A stretch of DNA of 40,003 nucleotides, taken from the NCBI RefSeq assembly GCF_004099695.1, contig NZ_SCHL01000025.1:1-40003 (forward strand). Reading direction: 5' to 3'. The DNA is from Methanosarcina sp. MSH10X1. GTDB taxonomy: Archaea > Halobacteriota > Methanosarcinia > Methanosarcinales > Methanosarcinaceae. Shown piece after piece: positions 15,871 to 23,637 of the stretch (the first letter of the stretch is position 1; the number at the start of each line of letters is the position of its first letter). A program made the translations under genes and the position numbers. Below the pieces are notes generated by a model. The model ran no database searches, was not told the origin of the DNA, and saw nothing but the letters and a program-made list of their open reading frames with translations.

Positions 15871-17172
15871 ATGAAATACTGGCAGCCGAAATACGAAACT
15901 ATGAATCCCGAAGAAATGAAAAGATTGCAGCTTAAACGACTTCAACAGAGCTTGAAGCTGGTCTACGAAAATGTTCCTTTTTACAGGCAGAAGTTCAGGG
16001 AAGCCGGAGTCACTCCCGAGGACGTTAAAACCCTCGAAGACATCCGGAAAGTGCCTTTTACCCGGAAAGCCTATCTTCGGGAAAACTATCCTTTCGGGCT
16101 TTTTGCTGCCAGGAAAGAAGACATAGTAAGGATCCACGCTTCTTCAGGCACGAGCGGAAAGCCCACAGTCGTCGGGTATACGGCAAAGGATATTGAGACC
16201 TGGTCGGATTTGATTGCCCGAGACCTCACAATGATAGGGCTTTCGGCAGGCGACACGATCCAGAATTCCATGAATTACGGGCTCTTTACCGGCGGGCTGG
16301 GTTTCCATTACGGCGTTGAAAGGATGGGCGCAATGGTCGTGCCAGCTGCAACCGGAAACACCGCCCGGCAGCTTGAGATGATGATCGACTTCGGGGTAAC
16401 GGCGGTGCATTGTACACCCTCCTATGCCTTTTACCTTGCCGAAACGGCTGAGGAACTCGACCTAATAGACAAACTCTCCTTAAAAGCTGCCATTTTCGGC
16501 GGGGAACCCTGGTCGGAAAACACACGAAAACAGCTTGAAAAGCGGCTCAACCTCAAAGCCTATGACTGCTACGGTCTGTCTGAGATGTTCGGGCCGGGAA
16601 TCGGTTTCGAGTGTCAGGAACAGGACGGTTTGCACATCTGGAACGACAATTTCCTTGTCGAAGTCCTTGACGAAAACGGAGAGCAGGTCTCGGAAGGCGA
16701 AAAAGGTGAACTTGTCCTCACTTCCATAAACAAGGAAGGCTTCTGCAATATCCGGTACCGCACAGGCGACATGACAAAGCTTCTTGAGTCCGAATGCGAC
16801 TGCGGCAGAACCACCACAAGAATCTCCCGCCTCATGGGCAGAGCCGACGACATGCTGATAGTAAGAGGTATCAACGTTTTCCCCTCCCAGATTCAGGACG
16901 TCATCTCCCGGATCCCGCAGGTGGGCGAACACTTCCAGCTCATCCTCGACCGCAACAAACACATGCTCGATGAACTCACAATCGAAGTCGAACTAGAAGA
17001 CAACGCCTTTACCGGCGACCTCAAAGACCTCAAAGCCGTCCAGGACCATGTCCAGCACGAACTCAAAGCCGTTCTGAATATCCGCACAAACGTCGAACTC
17101 CTTGAAAAAGGCAGCATCGAAAGAACCGCGGGCAAAGCAAAAAGAATCATCGACAGGCGCCCGCAGCTCTAA
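15871..17172 (+). CDS. Phenylacetate-CoA ligase family (adenylate-forming) enzyme
   Basis: The enzyme activates an aryl or acyl acid as its AMP ester and then makes the CoA thioester, in the cytoplasm. The 433-residue length fits PaaK. The AMP-binding loop SSGTSGKPT lies near residues 91-99, YDCYGLSEMFGPG near 230-242, and YRTGDMTKL and the hinge GRADDMLIVRGINVFPSQIQ in the C-terminal domain, which ends GKAKRIIDRRP. A CDCGR motif sits just before the hinge, as in anaerobic PaaK enzymes. In methanogens such enzymes often partner with indolepyruvate oxidoreductase in aryl-acid metabolism, but no partner is nearby, so the substrate is open. It has ATG with an AAGAAGG-like SD and its own terminator. 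Its GC content is higher than its flanks. Confidence 0.92.
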   Translation: MKYWQPKYETMNPEEMKRLQLKRLQQSLKLVYENVPFYRQKFREAGVTPEDVKTLEDIRKVPFTRKAYLRENYPFGLFAARKEDIVRIHASSGTSGKPTVVGYTAKDIETWSDLIARDLTMIGLSAGDTIQNSMNYGLFTGGLGFHYGVERMGAMVVPAATGNTARQLEMMIDFGVTAVHCTPSYAFYLAETAEELDLIDKLSLKAAIFGGEPWSENTRKQLEKRLNLKAYDCYGLSEMFGPGIGFECQEQDGLHIWNDNFLVEVLDENGEQVSEGEKGELVLTSINKEGFCNIRYRTGDMTKLLESECDCGRTTTRISRLMGRADDMLIVRGINVFPSQIQDVISRIPQVGEHFQLILDRNKHMLDELTIEVELEDNAFTGDLKDLKAVQDHVQHELKAVLNIRTNVELLEKGSIERTAGKAKRIIDRRPQL

Positions 17173-17198
17173 ACCGCAGGGCAGCCCCGGTCAACAAT

Positions 17199-17238
17199 TG
17201 TCAGGGAGAACTCATTTCCTGACATTTCGACCTCTTTT
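17199..17238 (+). terminator. Hairpin terminator of the ligase gene
   Basis: TGTCAGG (17199-17205) and CCTGACA (17218-17224) form a perfect 7-base stem with a 12-base loop. A T-rich run follows at 17233. Confidence 0.55.
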
Positions 17239-17443
17239 TAATTATTCTTTTTCAACAGCTTTCTAGCTTACTTTCTTTTCTACTATCCAGCCGGTAGGAT
17301 AGATAGAACTACTTTTCAGAACCTGGAGCTCCTCCAAATTGTATGCAGAAAAGAGGCATTTACATAATTTTCATAAAAAAGCAAAAAATCCCAGATTTTA
17401 GCAAATAATATATCAAAAAGATCAAAAATATAAAATTTCCTTT

Positions 17444-17584
17444 TCATCCATAAATCATTATTGAATCAAGCCTTGCCGTACCTGCTTTTGTCCAGTAGCT
17501 GCAAATGTCACAGTACTGGGTCTCGCTGTCTGAGTGCAGTTTAAGGTTAGCGTTGCATTTTGGACATATTTTTAGATGTTTCAT
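17444..17584 (-). CDS. Small zinc-ribbon protein, 46 residues
   Basis: An ATG at 17584 follows AGGGGTT and opens a 46-codon frame. The protein reads MKHLKICPKCNANLKLHSDS, then ETQYCDICSYW and TKAGTARLDS. Two CXXC knuckles (CPKC and CDIC) about 20 residues apart form a classic zinc ribbon. Such stand-alone ribbons in archaea may act in transcription, translation or protein contacts; no specific role is assigned. The metal motif, SD and start make it a convincing small gene, in the otherwise empty gap between the ligase gene and the RNA candidate. Confidence 0.7.
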   Translation of the reverse strand: MKHLKICPKCNANLKLHSDSETQYCDICSYWTKAGTARLDSIMIYG

Positions 17585-17654
17585 GAATAACCCCTTAAGT
17601 TTATATTTTTAAATGAATAAACAATTTTTAAAGCATATAATTCTAAAAGTAATT

Positions 17655-17812
17655 CCAAAAGAAACCCCGAGGGTTATCCTGCTGTATCCCCCAATACAGC
17701 CCCTTCGAATATTATGCTCCCCCAAGCACATTGATTCGAAGAAGGATAGCGACCAGGAGGTTCTTTTATTTGATTGGTGATACCCCGGCTCTGTCCCAAC
17801 TCCAACACATAG
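17655..17812 (-). ncRNA. Candidate structured small RNA
   Basis: A GC-rich island of about 160 bases lies between AT-rich flanks. On the minus strand a TATA-like element (TTAATATAATTTA, about 17827-17839) would start transcription near 17812. Two hairpins follow. The first has outer arms CTTCGAAT/ATTCGAAG (17703-17710, 17734-17741) around an inner stem TGCT/AGCA with loop TGGGGG. The second has stem GCTGTAT/ATACAGC (17681-17700) with the same TGGGGG loop. An unpaired CCTCCT (17755-17760) precedes them. The island ends with AACCC-TCG-GGGTT and a T-rich TCTTTT, a good terminator on the minus strand. A 70-codon frame covers part of it but has no SD and reads unlike a protein. Methanosarcina small RNAs are known to act at ribosome sites; identity with any of them is not claimed. 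Confidence 0.55.
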
Positions 17813-17932
17813 TAATAGCATAAATTATATTAAATAAATTATACCAAAAATTGTTTTTAATTCAAAAATAGTTTGGCGTAAAAAATTTCAAGCCCATTAT
17901 AACCCTTCTATCCGTCTTAAAGCTTACAAGAG

Positions 17933-18027
17933 TCATAGGATATTCATGATGTCATAGGATATGCATGATGTCATAGGATATGCATGATGTCATAGGATAT
18001 GCATGATGTCATAGGATATGCATGATG
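17933..18027. repeat. Tandem repeat, 19-base unit, five copies
   Basis: The unit is TCATAGGATATGCATGATG, repeated five times head to tail; only the first copy differs (TATTCATG). Near-identity of the copies points to recent expansion. Each unit contains the palindrome ATGCAT. The array ends just before the small frame at 18032. Confidence 0.9.
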
Positions 18028-18031
18028 TTAT

Positions 18032-18199
18032 ATGGATCTTATTTCGTTAGCTAAAGAAACTAACAGCAATGCCCATGGAGTTTTCATTCAGGGTATTGAT
18101 GGTAACAGCAACATTTTTTATTACTATGAGAATAGGCAGGAAAAGAGTGTTAGGGAAATAGTTAATGGAACTTACGCAGTTGAATTGAGAGCTCATTAA
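18032..18199 (+). CDS. Possible small protein or gene remnant, 55 residues
   Basis: A frame with ATG at 18032 encodes MDLISLAKETNSNAHGVFIQ, then GIDGNSNIFYYYENRQEKSV and REIVNGTYAVELRAH. The composition looks protein-like (a GIDGN turn and a closing strand), but no SD is present and a 19-base tandem array sits directly before the start. It may be the C-terminal remnant of a larger secreted protein. The opposite-strand frame in this region was judged less convincing. Confidence 0.35.
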   Translation: MDLISLAKETNSNAHGVFIQGIDGNSNIFYYYENRQEKSVREIVNGTYAVELRAH

Positions 18200-18368
18200 A
18201 GTTGAACTTTCGGGTTTCCGGAACAAACATTTAGACTCGACCCCTATGTATCTGATTTTGTCCCTCAAGCGCGTAAGTTTCATAGATATAAAAATAAAGG
18301 GATGGGCTTACAGGCTACATATATTAGGCAGAGCTTCAGTCCATCTCAATATTCCATTTCCTTTTACC

Positions 18369-19895
18369 TTAACTCTTTGGATCGAACTTTATAGCCCTAT
18401 CATACACGATTTCTGAGTAGGCTGGTCCTGTTTTTGTTGTATTTTCCAGGTAAGCCCTCCAGCCAATGAAAAGCGGCTGATCCGGTTCTATGCCATGAAC
18501 TCCCATACCGTAAGGAACTTCGTAGCAATATTGATCACCTTCACTGCAGTTCCTGGCGAGCTTGTAGACATACAGGTACTTCGCGTTAGGATTATCAGGA
18601 AGGTATTCCTCAGCAGATCCATTGAAATCTTCGTCAGTTATTGCTCTAACGCCGTTCCACACATCCGCTCCGTATATTGCGAAGTTTGAGTACGCCGCCT
18701 TTCCTGTGGCTACATGGTTGACCCCATAGACGATTATGAACTCATTGGTATCATTGCCCAGAGTAACTGCCGGGTCTCGCAGGAAAGGATAATACTCCGA
18801 GGTGTTAAAGAAAGGAGGTGTCGGCGAAGAGGCAGTCTGGTTTGCTGTCCATAGATAGCATGCATCGTTGTTAGGACCTACACCGTTGATTCCTCTCTGA
18901 ATAGCATCACTCCCTACAGGAACTGCCTGACTGGTCGGAAGTTCTGTGGCATTTGATTCGTTATATCTTTCTAAGATCGCAATCCTCAGCTCTTCAAGAT
19001 CATCCATAAGCTCAAACTCTGTTTGCCCGGTTCCACGGACCCTTAGCTCAGGATAATCATACGGGTCCAGTTCCGTAGTATTGCTGGGAGTAATCCTGAG
19101 AACAGTTGCAGGTGTATTATTGATGTAATCCTCGCCAGCCTGCGTGTCATTGAATAAGGCTGGACGGACAAATGCGGCAAATGTATCGGAATCATTCTCC
19201 AGGCCCATGTTTAATATGGATGATGGAAGCACCTGGGTATTGGTTATGTTGCCTGAATACCCCGCGAATTGGGCAGCAGCCCGGATGCGTTGATCAATGC
19301 CTCTGTCAGCCGTAATGATAATTACCGTGGTTTGATTGAAAGGATTCCCGGATGACCCATCTGGAGTGCCCTCGGTTTTGATAACACGGTTGTTCACTGT
19401 ATCCGCTATGTTTGAAAAAAGCCATCCTCTCTCGTTCCCAACTGTCCTGTGCATTATGTAATGGTCGAAGCTGAAGTACCTGCATTCCGGCGGTGTTCTT
19501 CCTATAAAAACAACAGCTTCATCAGGACGAAGCTTCCAGATCGGAGTCGTATTCCCGCTCATCCCGAGCGTACTTGTTAGTTTAGAAACCCGTTCATCTA
19601 CTTCAGAACCGGCTGGTGCCGGAACAAAATATGCCACATATTTTGTGGTGGGATTGTTTCCATATGCAGAAGGCAATACTCCTTTCTCTAATAACCCGAT
19701 TAAATCAAAGTAACCCAGTTCACCTTCCTGTACGGTAAATCCATCCTGTTCTAAAGCCTGTTGAAAAGTTTCTGTGTCATTTGCCTCTGTATCATTTGCC
19801 TCCGAGTCATTTGCTTCCATATCCTGTGCAAGGGCAGTTCCCATTGACAATATGAACAAAACGCCAAGTAGTATAACCAGTATACGATTTTTCAT
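18369..19895 (-). CDS. Large secreted protein of unknown function
   Basis: The 508-residue protein starts at an ATG behind GGGGGAT, eight bases away. A signal peptide (ILVILLGVLFILSMGTALAQ) is followed by an Asn/Asp/Glu/Thr low-complexity run in which EAND-T/S repeats three times. The body contains GRTPPECRYFSFDHYIMHRT, a block also seen (from memory) in uncharacterised bacterial and eukaryotic secreted proteins, then TTVIIITADRGIDQRIRAAA, and later NEFIIVYGVNHVATGKAAYSN and YCYEVPYGMG. Many Asn-X-Ser/Thr sites suggest S-layer-type glycosylation. There is no C-terminal anchor, so it is probably extracellular. The Glu/Asp-rich body contains no catalytic motif I can name. It is a single gene with its own promoter. 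Confidence 0.72.
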   Translation of the reverse strand: MKNRILVILLGVLFILSMGTALAQDMEANDSEANDTEANDTETFQQALEQDGFTVQEGELGYFDLIGLLEKGVLPSAYGNNPTTKYVAYFVPAPAGSEVDERVSKLTSTLGMSGNTTPIWKLRPDEAVVFIGRTPPECRYFSFDHYIMHRTVGNERGWLFSNIADTVNNRVIKTEGTPDGSSGNPFNQTTVIIITADRGIDQRIRAAAQFAGYSGNITNTQVLPSSILNMGLENDSDTFAAFVRPALFNDTQAGEDYINNTPATVLRITPSNTTELDPYDYPELRVRGTGQTEFELMDDLEELRIAILERYNESNATELPTSQAVPVGSDAIQRGINGVGPNNDACYLWTANQTASSPTPPFFNTSEYYPFLRDPAVTLGNDTNEFIIVYGVNHVATGKAAYSNFAIYGADVWNGVRAITDEDFNGSAEEYLPDNPNAKYLYVYKLARNCSEGDQYCYEVPYGMGVHGIEPDQPLFIGWRAYLENTTKTGPAYSEIVYDRAIKFDPKS

Positions 19896-20076
19896 GTACC
19901 ATATCCCCCAAATCTCTACCTACTTCCGCAAAGGATCACATTTAAAAAAGAAGAATTATATTTAAAAAGAGAAGGCCTCTTTAACATCTTCAAGACAATA
20001 TGCTTTTGTTTTTCTGAAAATTAAGTGTAAACCCTTGCGGCCGATATTATAATTATCATTAAATATATTATAAACC

Positions 20077-20095
20077 TTGGTAATGCATTAACCAA
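20077..20095. promoter_or_regulatory. Near-palindrome TTGGT...ACCAA in a divergent gap
   Basis: TTGGTAATGCATTAACCAA is nearly symmetric around ATGCAT. It resembles, with one base inserted, the GGTA-N6-TACC operator of the nitrogen regulator NrpR known from Methanosarcina mazei. It lies 180 bases before the secreted-protein start on the minus strand and 320 before the next plus-strand gene. The rest of the 19896-20413 gap shows no gene I can support. Confidence 0.3.
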
Positions 20096-20413
20096 ACTTG
20101 GATAGTTGATCTGTTAAATGCCTATATTTTTCCTGACTATCTTCTTTTTTCAGCATTACTTTTAGTTTAGCTCATTTGCTATTTGTCAGCCAGCAGAACA
20201 TAAAGAATCCCTTTCTTAGATTCGAGGCACCTCTACGCTCGATACAGGAGAGCGGCCTTTATGTAAAGTTTGAAGGAGGGACGAAGCTTGTAAATTTTGT
20301 CAAATAGAGGTCTGGAAAAAGCTAAAATCTGAAATTTCTTCTTCTTATTCGCTCAAAACAGTAAGATTTATTTTGTAATGCCTCCAATGTCAAAAAGAAT
20401 TCGGAGGAGTTTC

Positions 20414-21055
20414 ATGGATCCAGCCTTTCTAGCCCAGCAAGCAACAGATATTCTCACTCCAGCTCTGCCATTTATCTATGCGGGAGGCAAAGCTGTAGTA
20501 GATAAAAGCAAAGATATGCTTTTAGAAAAAGGTATTGAGAAACTCGGTTCCAAAGGTGTGAAAAGAGCAAGAGCTTTGCTGGACAAGATAAGCCTTAAAA
20601 TGAGTGCATCCCTTGAAAAAGCCCTTACGAAAGTCTCCGGAAACTCCGATGACCCAAAAGCAAAGGAAGAACTTCAGCAGGAAATTCTGAAGTTACTGAG
20701 AGAGAATTCAGACCTTGCTAGACAAATAGAGCTAATTGTGAACGTAAATATCGACATTGATGTTGTCAAACAGCTTGTTTTCGGTGGTAATAACCTTATC
20801 CTTAATCTGGAAGGTCTAAAAGGCGAAGAATTGATAAAAATCATGGATTATATGGACTGGAAGAGGCAAGAAGAGCTAAAACAGGAAGTCCTGAAAAGCT
20901 ACAGCCCCTCTATTCTGCCGGATTTTTCCGAGACTCTCGTAAAGTTTGTTACTGAAAACAGGGCTGAAGAGTTATCTCAGTTTCCGTGTAAAACTACGAA
21001 AAGAATCAAAAACCCCAAATCCAAAAGCTATTATATAAATAGCCACAAACCTTAA
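20414..21055 (+). CDS. Helical adaptor-like protein, possibly a truncated NACHT/STAND N-terminus
   Basis: Start is set at ATG 20414 because GGAGGAG lies four bases before it; an in-frame ATG at 20378 has no SD. The 213-residue protein opens MDPAFLAQQATDILTPALPF, then YAGGKAV, an amphipathic helix, GSKGVKRARALLDKI and NSDDPKAKEELQQEILKLL. From memory this layout (MDP..LA...V..L.P.L...G, then a helix and DDP.A...LQ..L...L) is typical of N-terminal domains placed before NACHT or other STAND ATPases in conflict systems. Here it lacks any ATPase, and the last 35 residues turn basic and unstructured (KTTKRIKNPKSKSYYINSHK), as after a frameshift. A truncated or stand-alone form fits. Function is unproven. 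Confidence 0.6.
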   Translation: MDPAFLAQQATDILTPALPFIYAGGKAVVDKSKDMLLEKGIEKLGSKGVKRARALLDKISLKMSASLEKALTKVSGNSDDPKAKEELQQEILKLLRENSDLARQIELIVNVNIDIDVVKQLVFGGNNLILNLEGLKGEELIKIMDYMDWKRQEELKQEVLKSYSPSILPDFSETLVKFVTENRAEELSQFPCKTTKRIKNPKSKSYYINSHKP

Positions 21056-21118
21056 CTGCTATTTTCATCGGATCTTAGTTTCTTAACAATGTTATTTTAC
21101 CAGTAAAAAGGTGTAACC

Positions 21119-21967
21119 ATGCCTCATATAATAGAATTGCTTGGAAAAACAAGAGTAGTCGTAAAAGATGGGAAGGTTATCGAAGTCGGACAGCCTGAAG
21201 TGGATTGGTGCCCTCTCTTTGCGAAGATACGCGGAATCCAGAAGATAACCCCTGAAGAAGTCAGGAAGAATATGGAATTCAGGATAAACGATTTCGGGAT
21301 GTTTACGGACAAACGCAGGCTGGAGCTTGAGGACTTTGTAGGGTTCGGAGCCTCGGAAGTCATGATGACAGGGCTGAGCCGGGGTCTGCTTGATACAACC
21401 GTAACTGCCTGCGAAGGCGCAGGTACCGTTATTTCCAATAACCCTATCCTTGTCCAGGGCATGGGAGGCAGGATGTCCGGGCTTGTCGAAACCGAGCCTA
21501 TTGACGGGATCATCAACGGGATTCAGGAGCGCGGCGGGATCGTGCTTGACCCCTCGACTGCAAAAATGGACCCGGTTGCAGGCGTGAAGAAGGCAGCCGA
21601 ACTCGGATACAAAAAAATTGCAGTAACCGTGGCTTTCGCGGAAACTGCAAAAGAATTAAGGGAACTTGAATCCGAACTCGGGCTTGACCTTATAATAATT
21701 GGCGTGCATACGACAGGTTTAAACGAAGGAGAAGCCCGGATCCTTGTTGAAAACGCGGATATCACAACCAGCTGCGCCTCAAAATCCGTGCGGGACATTG
21801 CAAAGCCCCTCGCCCAGGTAGGGACTGCCGTTCCTCTCTTCGCCCTTACCCAGAAAGGAAAGGAACTTGTGGTCGAAAGGGCAAAGGATATCAAAAGCCC
21901 GCTTCTGATCAATACCATGCCCCTGCCGGTGCTGCCTGAAAATAAGCAGCCAAGAGAACTGAAGTAA
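21119..21967 (+). CDS. Methanogenesis marker protein 8 (DUF2099), copy 1
   Basis: The 282-residue cytoplasmic protein belongs to a family found essentially only in methanogens (methanogenesis marker 8); its biochemical role is unknown. Family landmarks are the start MPHIIELLGKTRVVVKDGKV, WCPLF (Cys31), GFGASEVMMTGL, TACEGAGTVISNNP, GMGGRMSGLVETEPIDGII and SCASKSVR, the last containing a conserved Cys that could bind a metal or act as a nucleophile. The start is ATG behind an AAGGTG SD. A terminator lies between this gene and the second copy at 22138, so they need not share an mRNA. Confidence 0.9.
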   Translation: MPHIIELLGKTRVVVKDGKVIEVGQPEVDWCPLFAKIRGIQKITPEEVRKNMEFRINDFGMFTDKRRLELEDFVGFGASEVMMTGLSRGLLDTTVTACEGAGTVISNNPILVQGMGGRMSGLVETEPIDGIINGIQERGGIVLDPSTAKMDPVAGVKKAAELGYKKIAVTVAFAETAKELRELESELGLDLIIIGVHTTGLNEGEARILVENADITTSCASKSVRDIAKPLAQVGTAVPLFALTQKGKELVVERAKDIKSPLLINTMPLPVLPENKQPRELK

Positions 21968-21975
21968 AGTAAAAG

Positions 21976-22006
21976 CGGCTTCTCAAAGCCGTTATTCCTT
22001 TTTTTT
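21976..22006 (+). terminator. Hairpin terminator between the two DUF2099 genes
   Basis: CGGCTT (21976-21981) and AAGCCG (21986-21991) form a perfect 6-base stem with loop CTCA. A run of eight Ts follows. It separates the two paralogues. Confidence 0.65.
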
Positions 22007-22137
22007 ATTAATTTTTATCTTAACTCCACTTTTCCTGATTTTAAGTCTTGTTTTAATAAGAAGAGAATTATTTTGTAAAATAGATTTTTCTTTAATAAAA
22101 CACGTTTTCTTTAAATAAATAGCAGGTGTGCGTTTAT

Positions 22138-22989
22138 ATGCCTCATATAATGGAACTGCTGGGAAAAGCCAGAGTCGTCGTAAAAGACGGCAGGGTTGTG
22201 GAAGTGGGGGAACCGGAAATCGAGTGGTGCCCTCTTTTTTCCAAGTTGAGAGGAGTCCAGGATATAACTCAGGAAGAGGTTAAAAAGAATATCGAATCCA
22301 GAATCTGCGACGTCGGGATGTTCACGCCCGGGCGCAAGCTTCTTGAGCTTGATACCTATGTGGCTTTCGGCGCTTCGGAAATTATGATGTCCGGACTCAG
22401 GCGTGGTTTCCTTGAGACGACCGTAACTGCCTGTGACGGTGCAGGCACGGTTATTGCCAGCAACCCTGCACTTGTTCAGGGCATAGGGGGCAGGATGTCC
22501 GGTCTTATCGAAACCGAGCCCATAGACGGCATAATCCATGGGATCCGGAAACTTGGCGGAACCATACTCGAACCTTCAACCGCCGCCATCGACCCTGTAG
22601 GCGGAGCAAGGAAAGCTGCCGAACTTGGCTACCGAAGGATTGCCGTAACCGCAGCTGATCCGGAAACTGCGGAAACCCTTAGAAAACTCGAAGCCGAACT
22701 CGGGCTTGACCTTATAATAATTGCCGTACATGTTACGGGCGTAACCAGGGAAGAAGCGAAGGGCATTCTGGAAAACTCGGATATTGTAATCAGCTGTGCT
22801 TCAAAATCTATCCGGGAACTTGCAAAGCCCCTTGTGCAGGTCGCGGCTGCGATCCCGCTTTTTGCCCTTACCCAGAAAGGAAAGGAGCTTGTGATTGAAA
22901 GAGCAAAGGATATTCAGAGCCCGATCCTCATCAATAGTATGGAGCTGCCTGTGCTGCCTGCACATAAACAGCCTAAAAATCTGGTGTGA
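22138..22989 (+). CDS. Methanogenesis marker protein 8 (DUF2099), copy 2
   Basis: The 283-residue protein is a close paralogue of the gene at 21119; nearly every block matches (MPHIMELLGKARVVVKDGRV, WCPLF, TACDGAGTVIASNP, GGRMSGLIETEPIDGII, SCASKSIR). The start is ATG at 22138 behind AGGTG; a GTG at 22126 overlaps that SD and is rejected. Copy 2 differs by an LLELDTYVAF region two residues longer and by AAIDPVGGARK where copy 1 has AKMDPVAGVKK. Two copies side by side suggest a tandem duplication with possible division of roles. It has its own AT-rich leader. Confidence 0.9.
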   Translation: MPHIMELLGKARVVVKDGRVVEVGEPEIEWCPLFSKLRGVQDITQEEVKKNIESRICDVGMFTPGRKLLELDTYVAFGASEIMMSGLRRGFLETTVTACDGAGTVIASNPALVQGIGGRMSGLIETEPIDGIIHGIRKLGGTILEPSTAAIDPVGGARKAAELGYRRIAVTAADPETAETLRKLEAELGLDLIIIAVHVTGVTREEAKGILENSDIVISCASKSIRELAKPLVQVAAAIPLFALTQKGKELVIERAKDIQSPILINSMELPVLPAHKQPKNLV

Positions 22990-23059
22990 AAGTTTAAAAA
23001 TAGGTTTAGAAGAGATTAAAGTGTTTCAAAAGAATTTTAAAAGAGTTTAAAGGAAGTAG

Positions 23060-23181
23060 TTCAGGCAGTAGCTTATCTACTTTACTTATTGTGCTCCATA
23101 TTTTCGGTTGTGCTCCATGTATTTTCCCGTTGTGCTCCAATATTTTCCGGGTTTCGATCCAGATGAAGACTACCGCCTGAA
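23060..23181. repeat. Three-copy repeat enclosed by an inverted repeat
   Basis: TTCAGGCAGTAG (23060-23071) and CTACCGCCTGAA (23170-23181) are inverted copies with one mismatch. Between them GTTGTGCTCCA-TATTTTCC is repeated three times (about 23088-23152). The element sits between copy 2 of DUF2099 and the small basic protein gene. Confidence 0.6.
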
Positions 23182-23198
23182 GAACTAACTTACTTTGA

Positions 23199-23333
23199 TT
23201 ACTTTCCTTTTTTTCCTGATTTGGATGATTTTACATCCTTCTTTGCCGGCGTCTCGACTGGAGTTTTTGCCTGCGGCTTTCCACAGGCAGCCCCGACTTT
23301 CGGACTGTCGGCTGTTGAAGACTTCTTTGCCAT
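23199..23333 (-). CDS. Small basic Lys/Ala-rich protein, 44 residues
   Basis: An ATG at 23333 follows GAGGTG at seven bases and opens MAKKSSTADSPKVGAACGKP, then QAKTPVETPAKKDVKSSKSG and KKGK. The composition (12 Lys, many Ala, Ser and Pro) is that of disordered, nucleic-acid-binding tails. No fold is recognised. A TATA-like run (AATATATAAC on the minus strand, about 23391-23400) lies 60 bases upstream. A larger overlapping frame in the same strand lacks an SD and is judged a shadow. Confidence 0.6.
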   Translation of the reverse strand: MAKKSSTADSPKVGAACGKPQAKTPVETPAKKDVKSSKSGKKGK

Positions 23334-23475
23334 ATAGAAACACCTCTGTATCGATATTTTCTATAAGTAGTTGAGTATACTGTCTCTAAGTTATATATTA
23401 GTTTCCAGCTCAAATAATCGTTTATCAAATACACCTGTAGAAGAATCGACTTATCAATTCAAAAGAGCTCTCAAG

Positions 23476-23550
23476 AAAAATAAAAATAAAAATAAAAATA
23501 AAAATAAAAATAAAAATAAAAATAAAATAAAAAATAAAAATAAAAATAAC
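23476..23550. repeat. A-rich hexamer microsatellite
   Basis: AAAAAT (as AAAAATAAAAAT) is repeated about 12 times, with two slips near 23523-23535. It is simple slippage-type DNA between two minus-strand genes. Confidence 0.9.
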
Positions 23551-23637
23551 TCTCAATTAAAACGTGTCAAAAACGAGTTGTTTAAAAGAGATAAACCGGA
23601 TTAAACTTCTCAGCACAGATTTTTGCAGCAATAAACT

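Noticed and set aside
17609-17821. 70-codon minus-strand frame over the RNA candidate
   Set aside because: No SD, atypical composition, and the conserved-looking feature is paired DNA rather than codons.
18047-18283. 78-codon minus-strand frame
   Set aside because: The plus-strand frame at 18032 reads more like protein; this one has no SD and an erratic composition.
20200-20320. Plus-strand open stretch ending in a Lys/Gly-rich tail before the 20414 gene
   Set aside because: About 50 codons are open with a somewhat protein-like end, but there is no start, SD or known motif; chance is the simplest reading.
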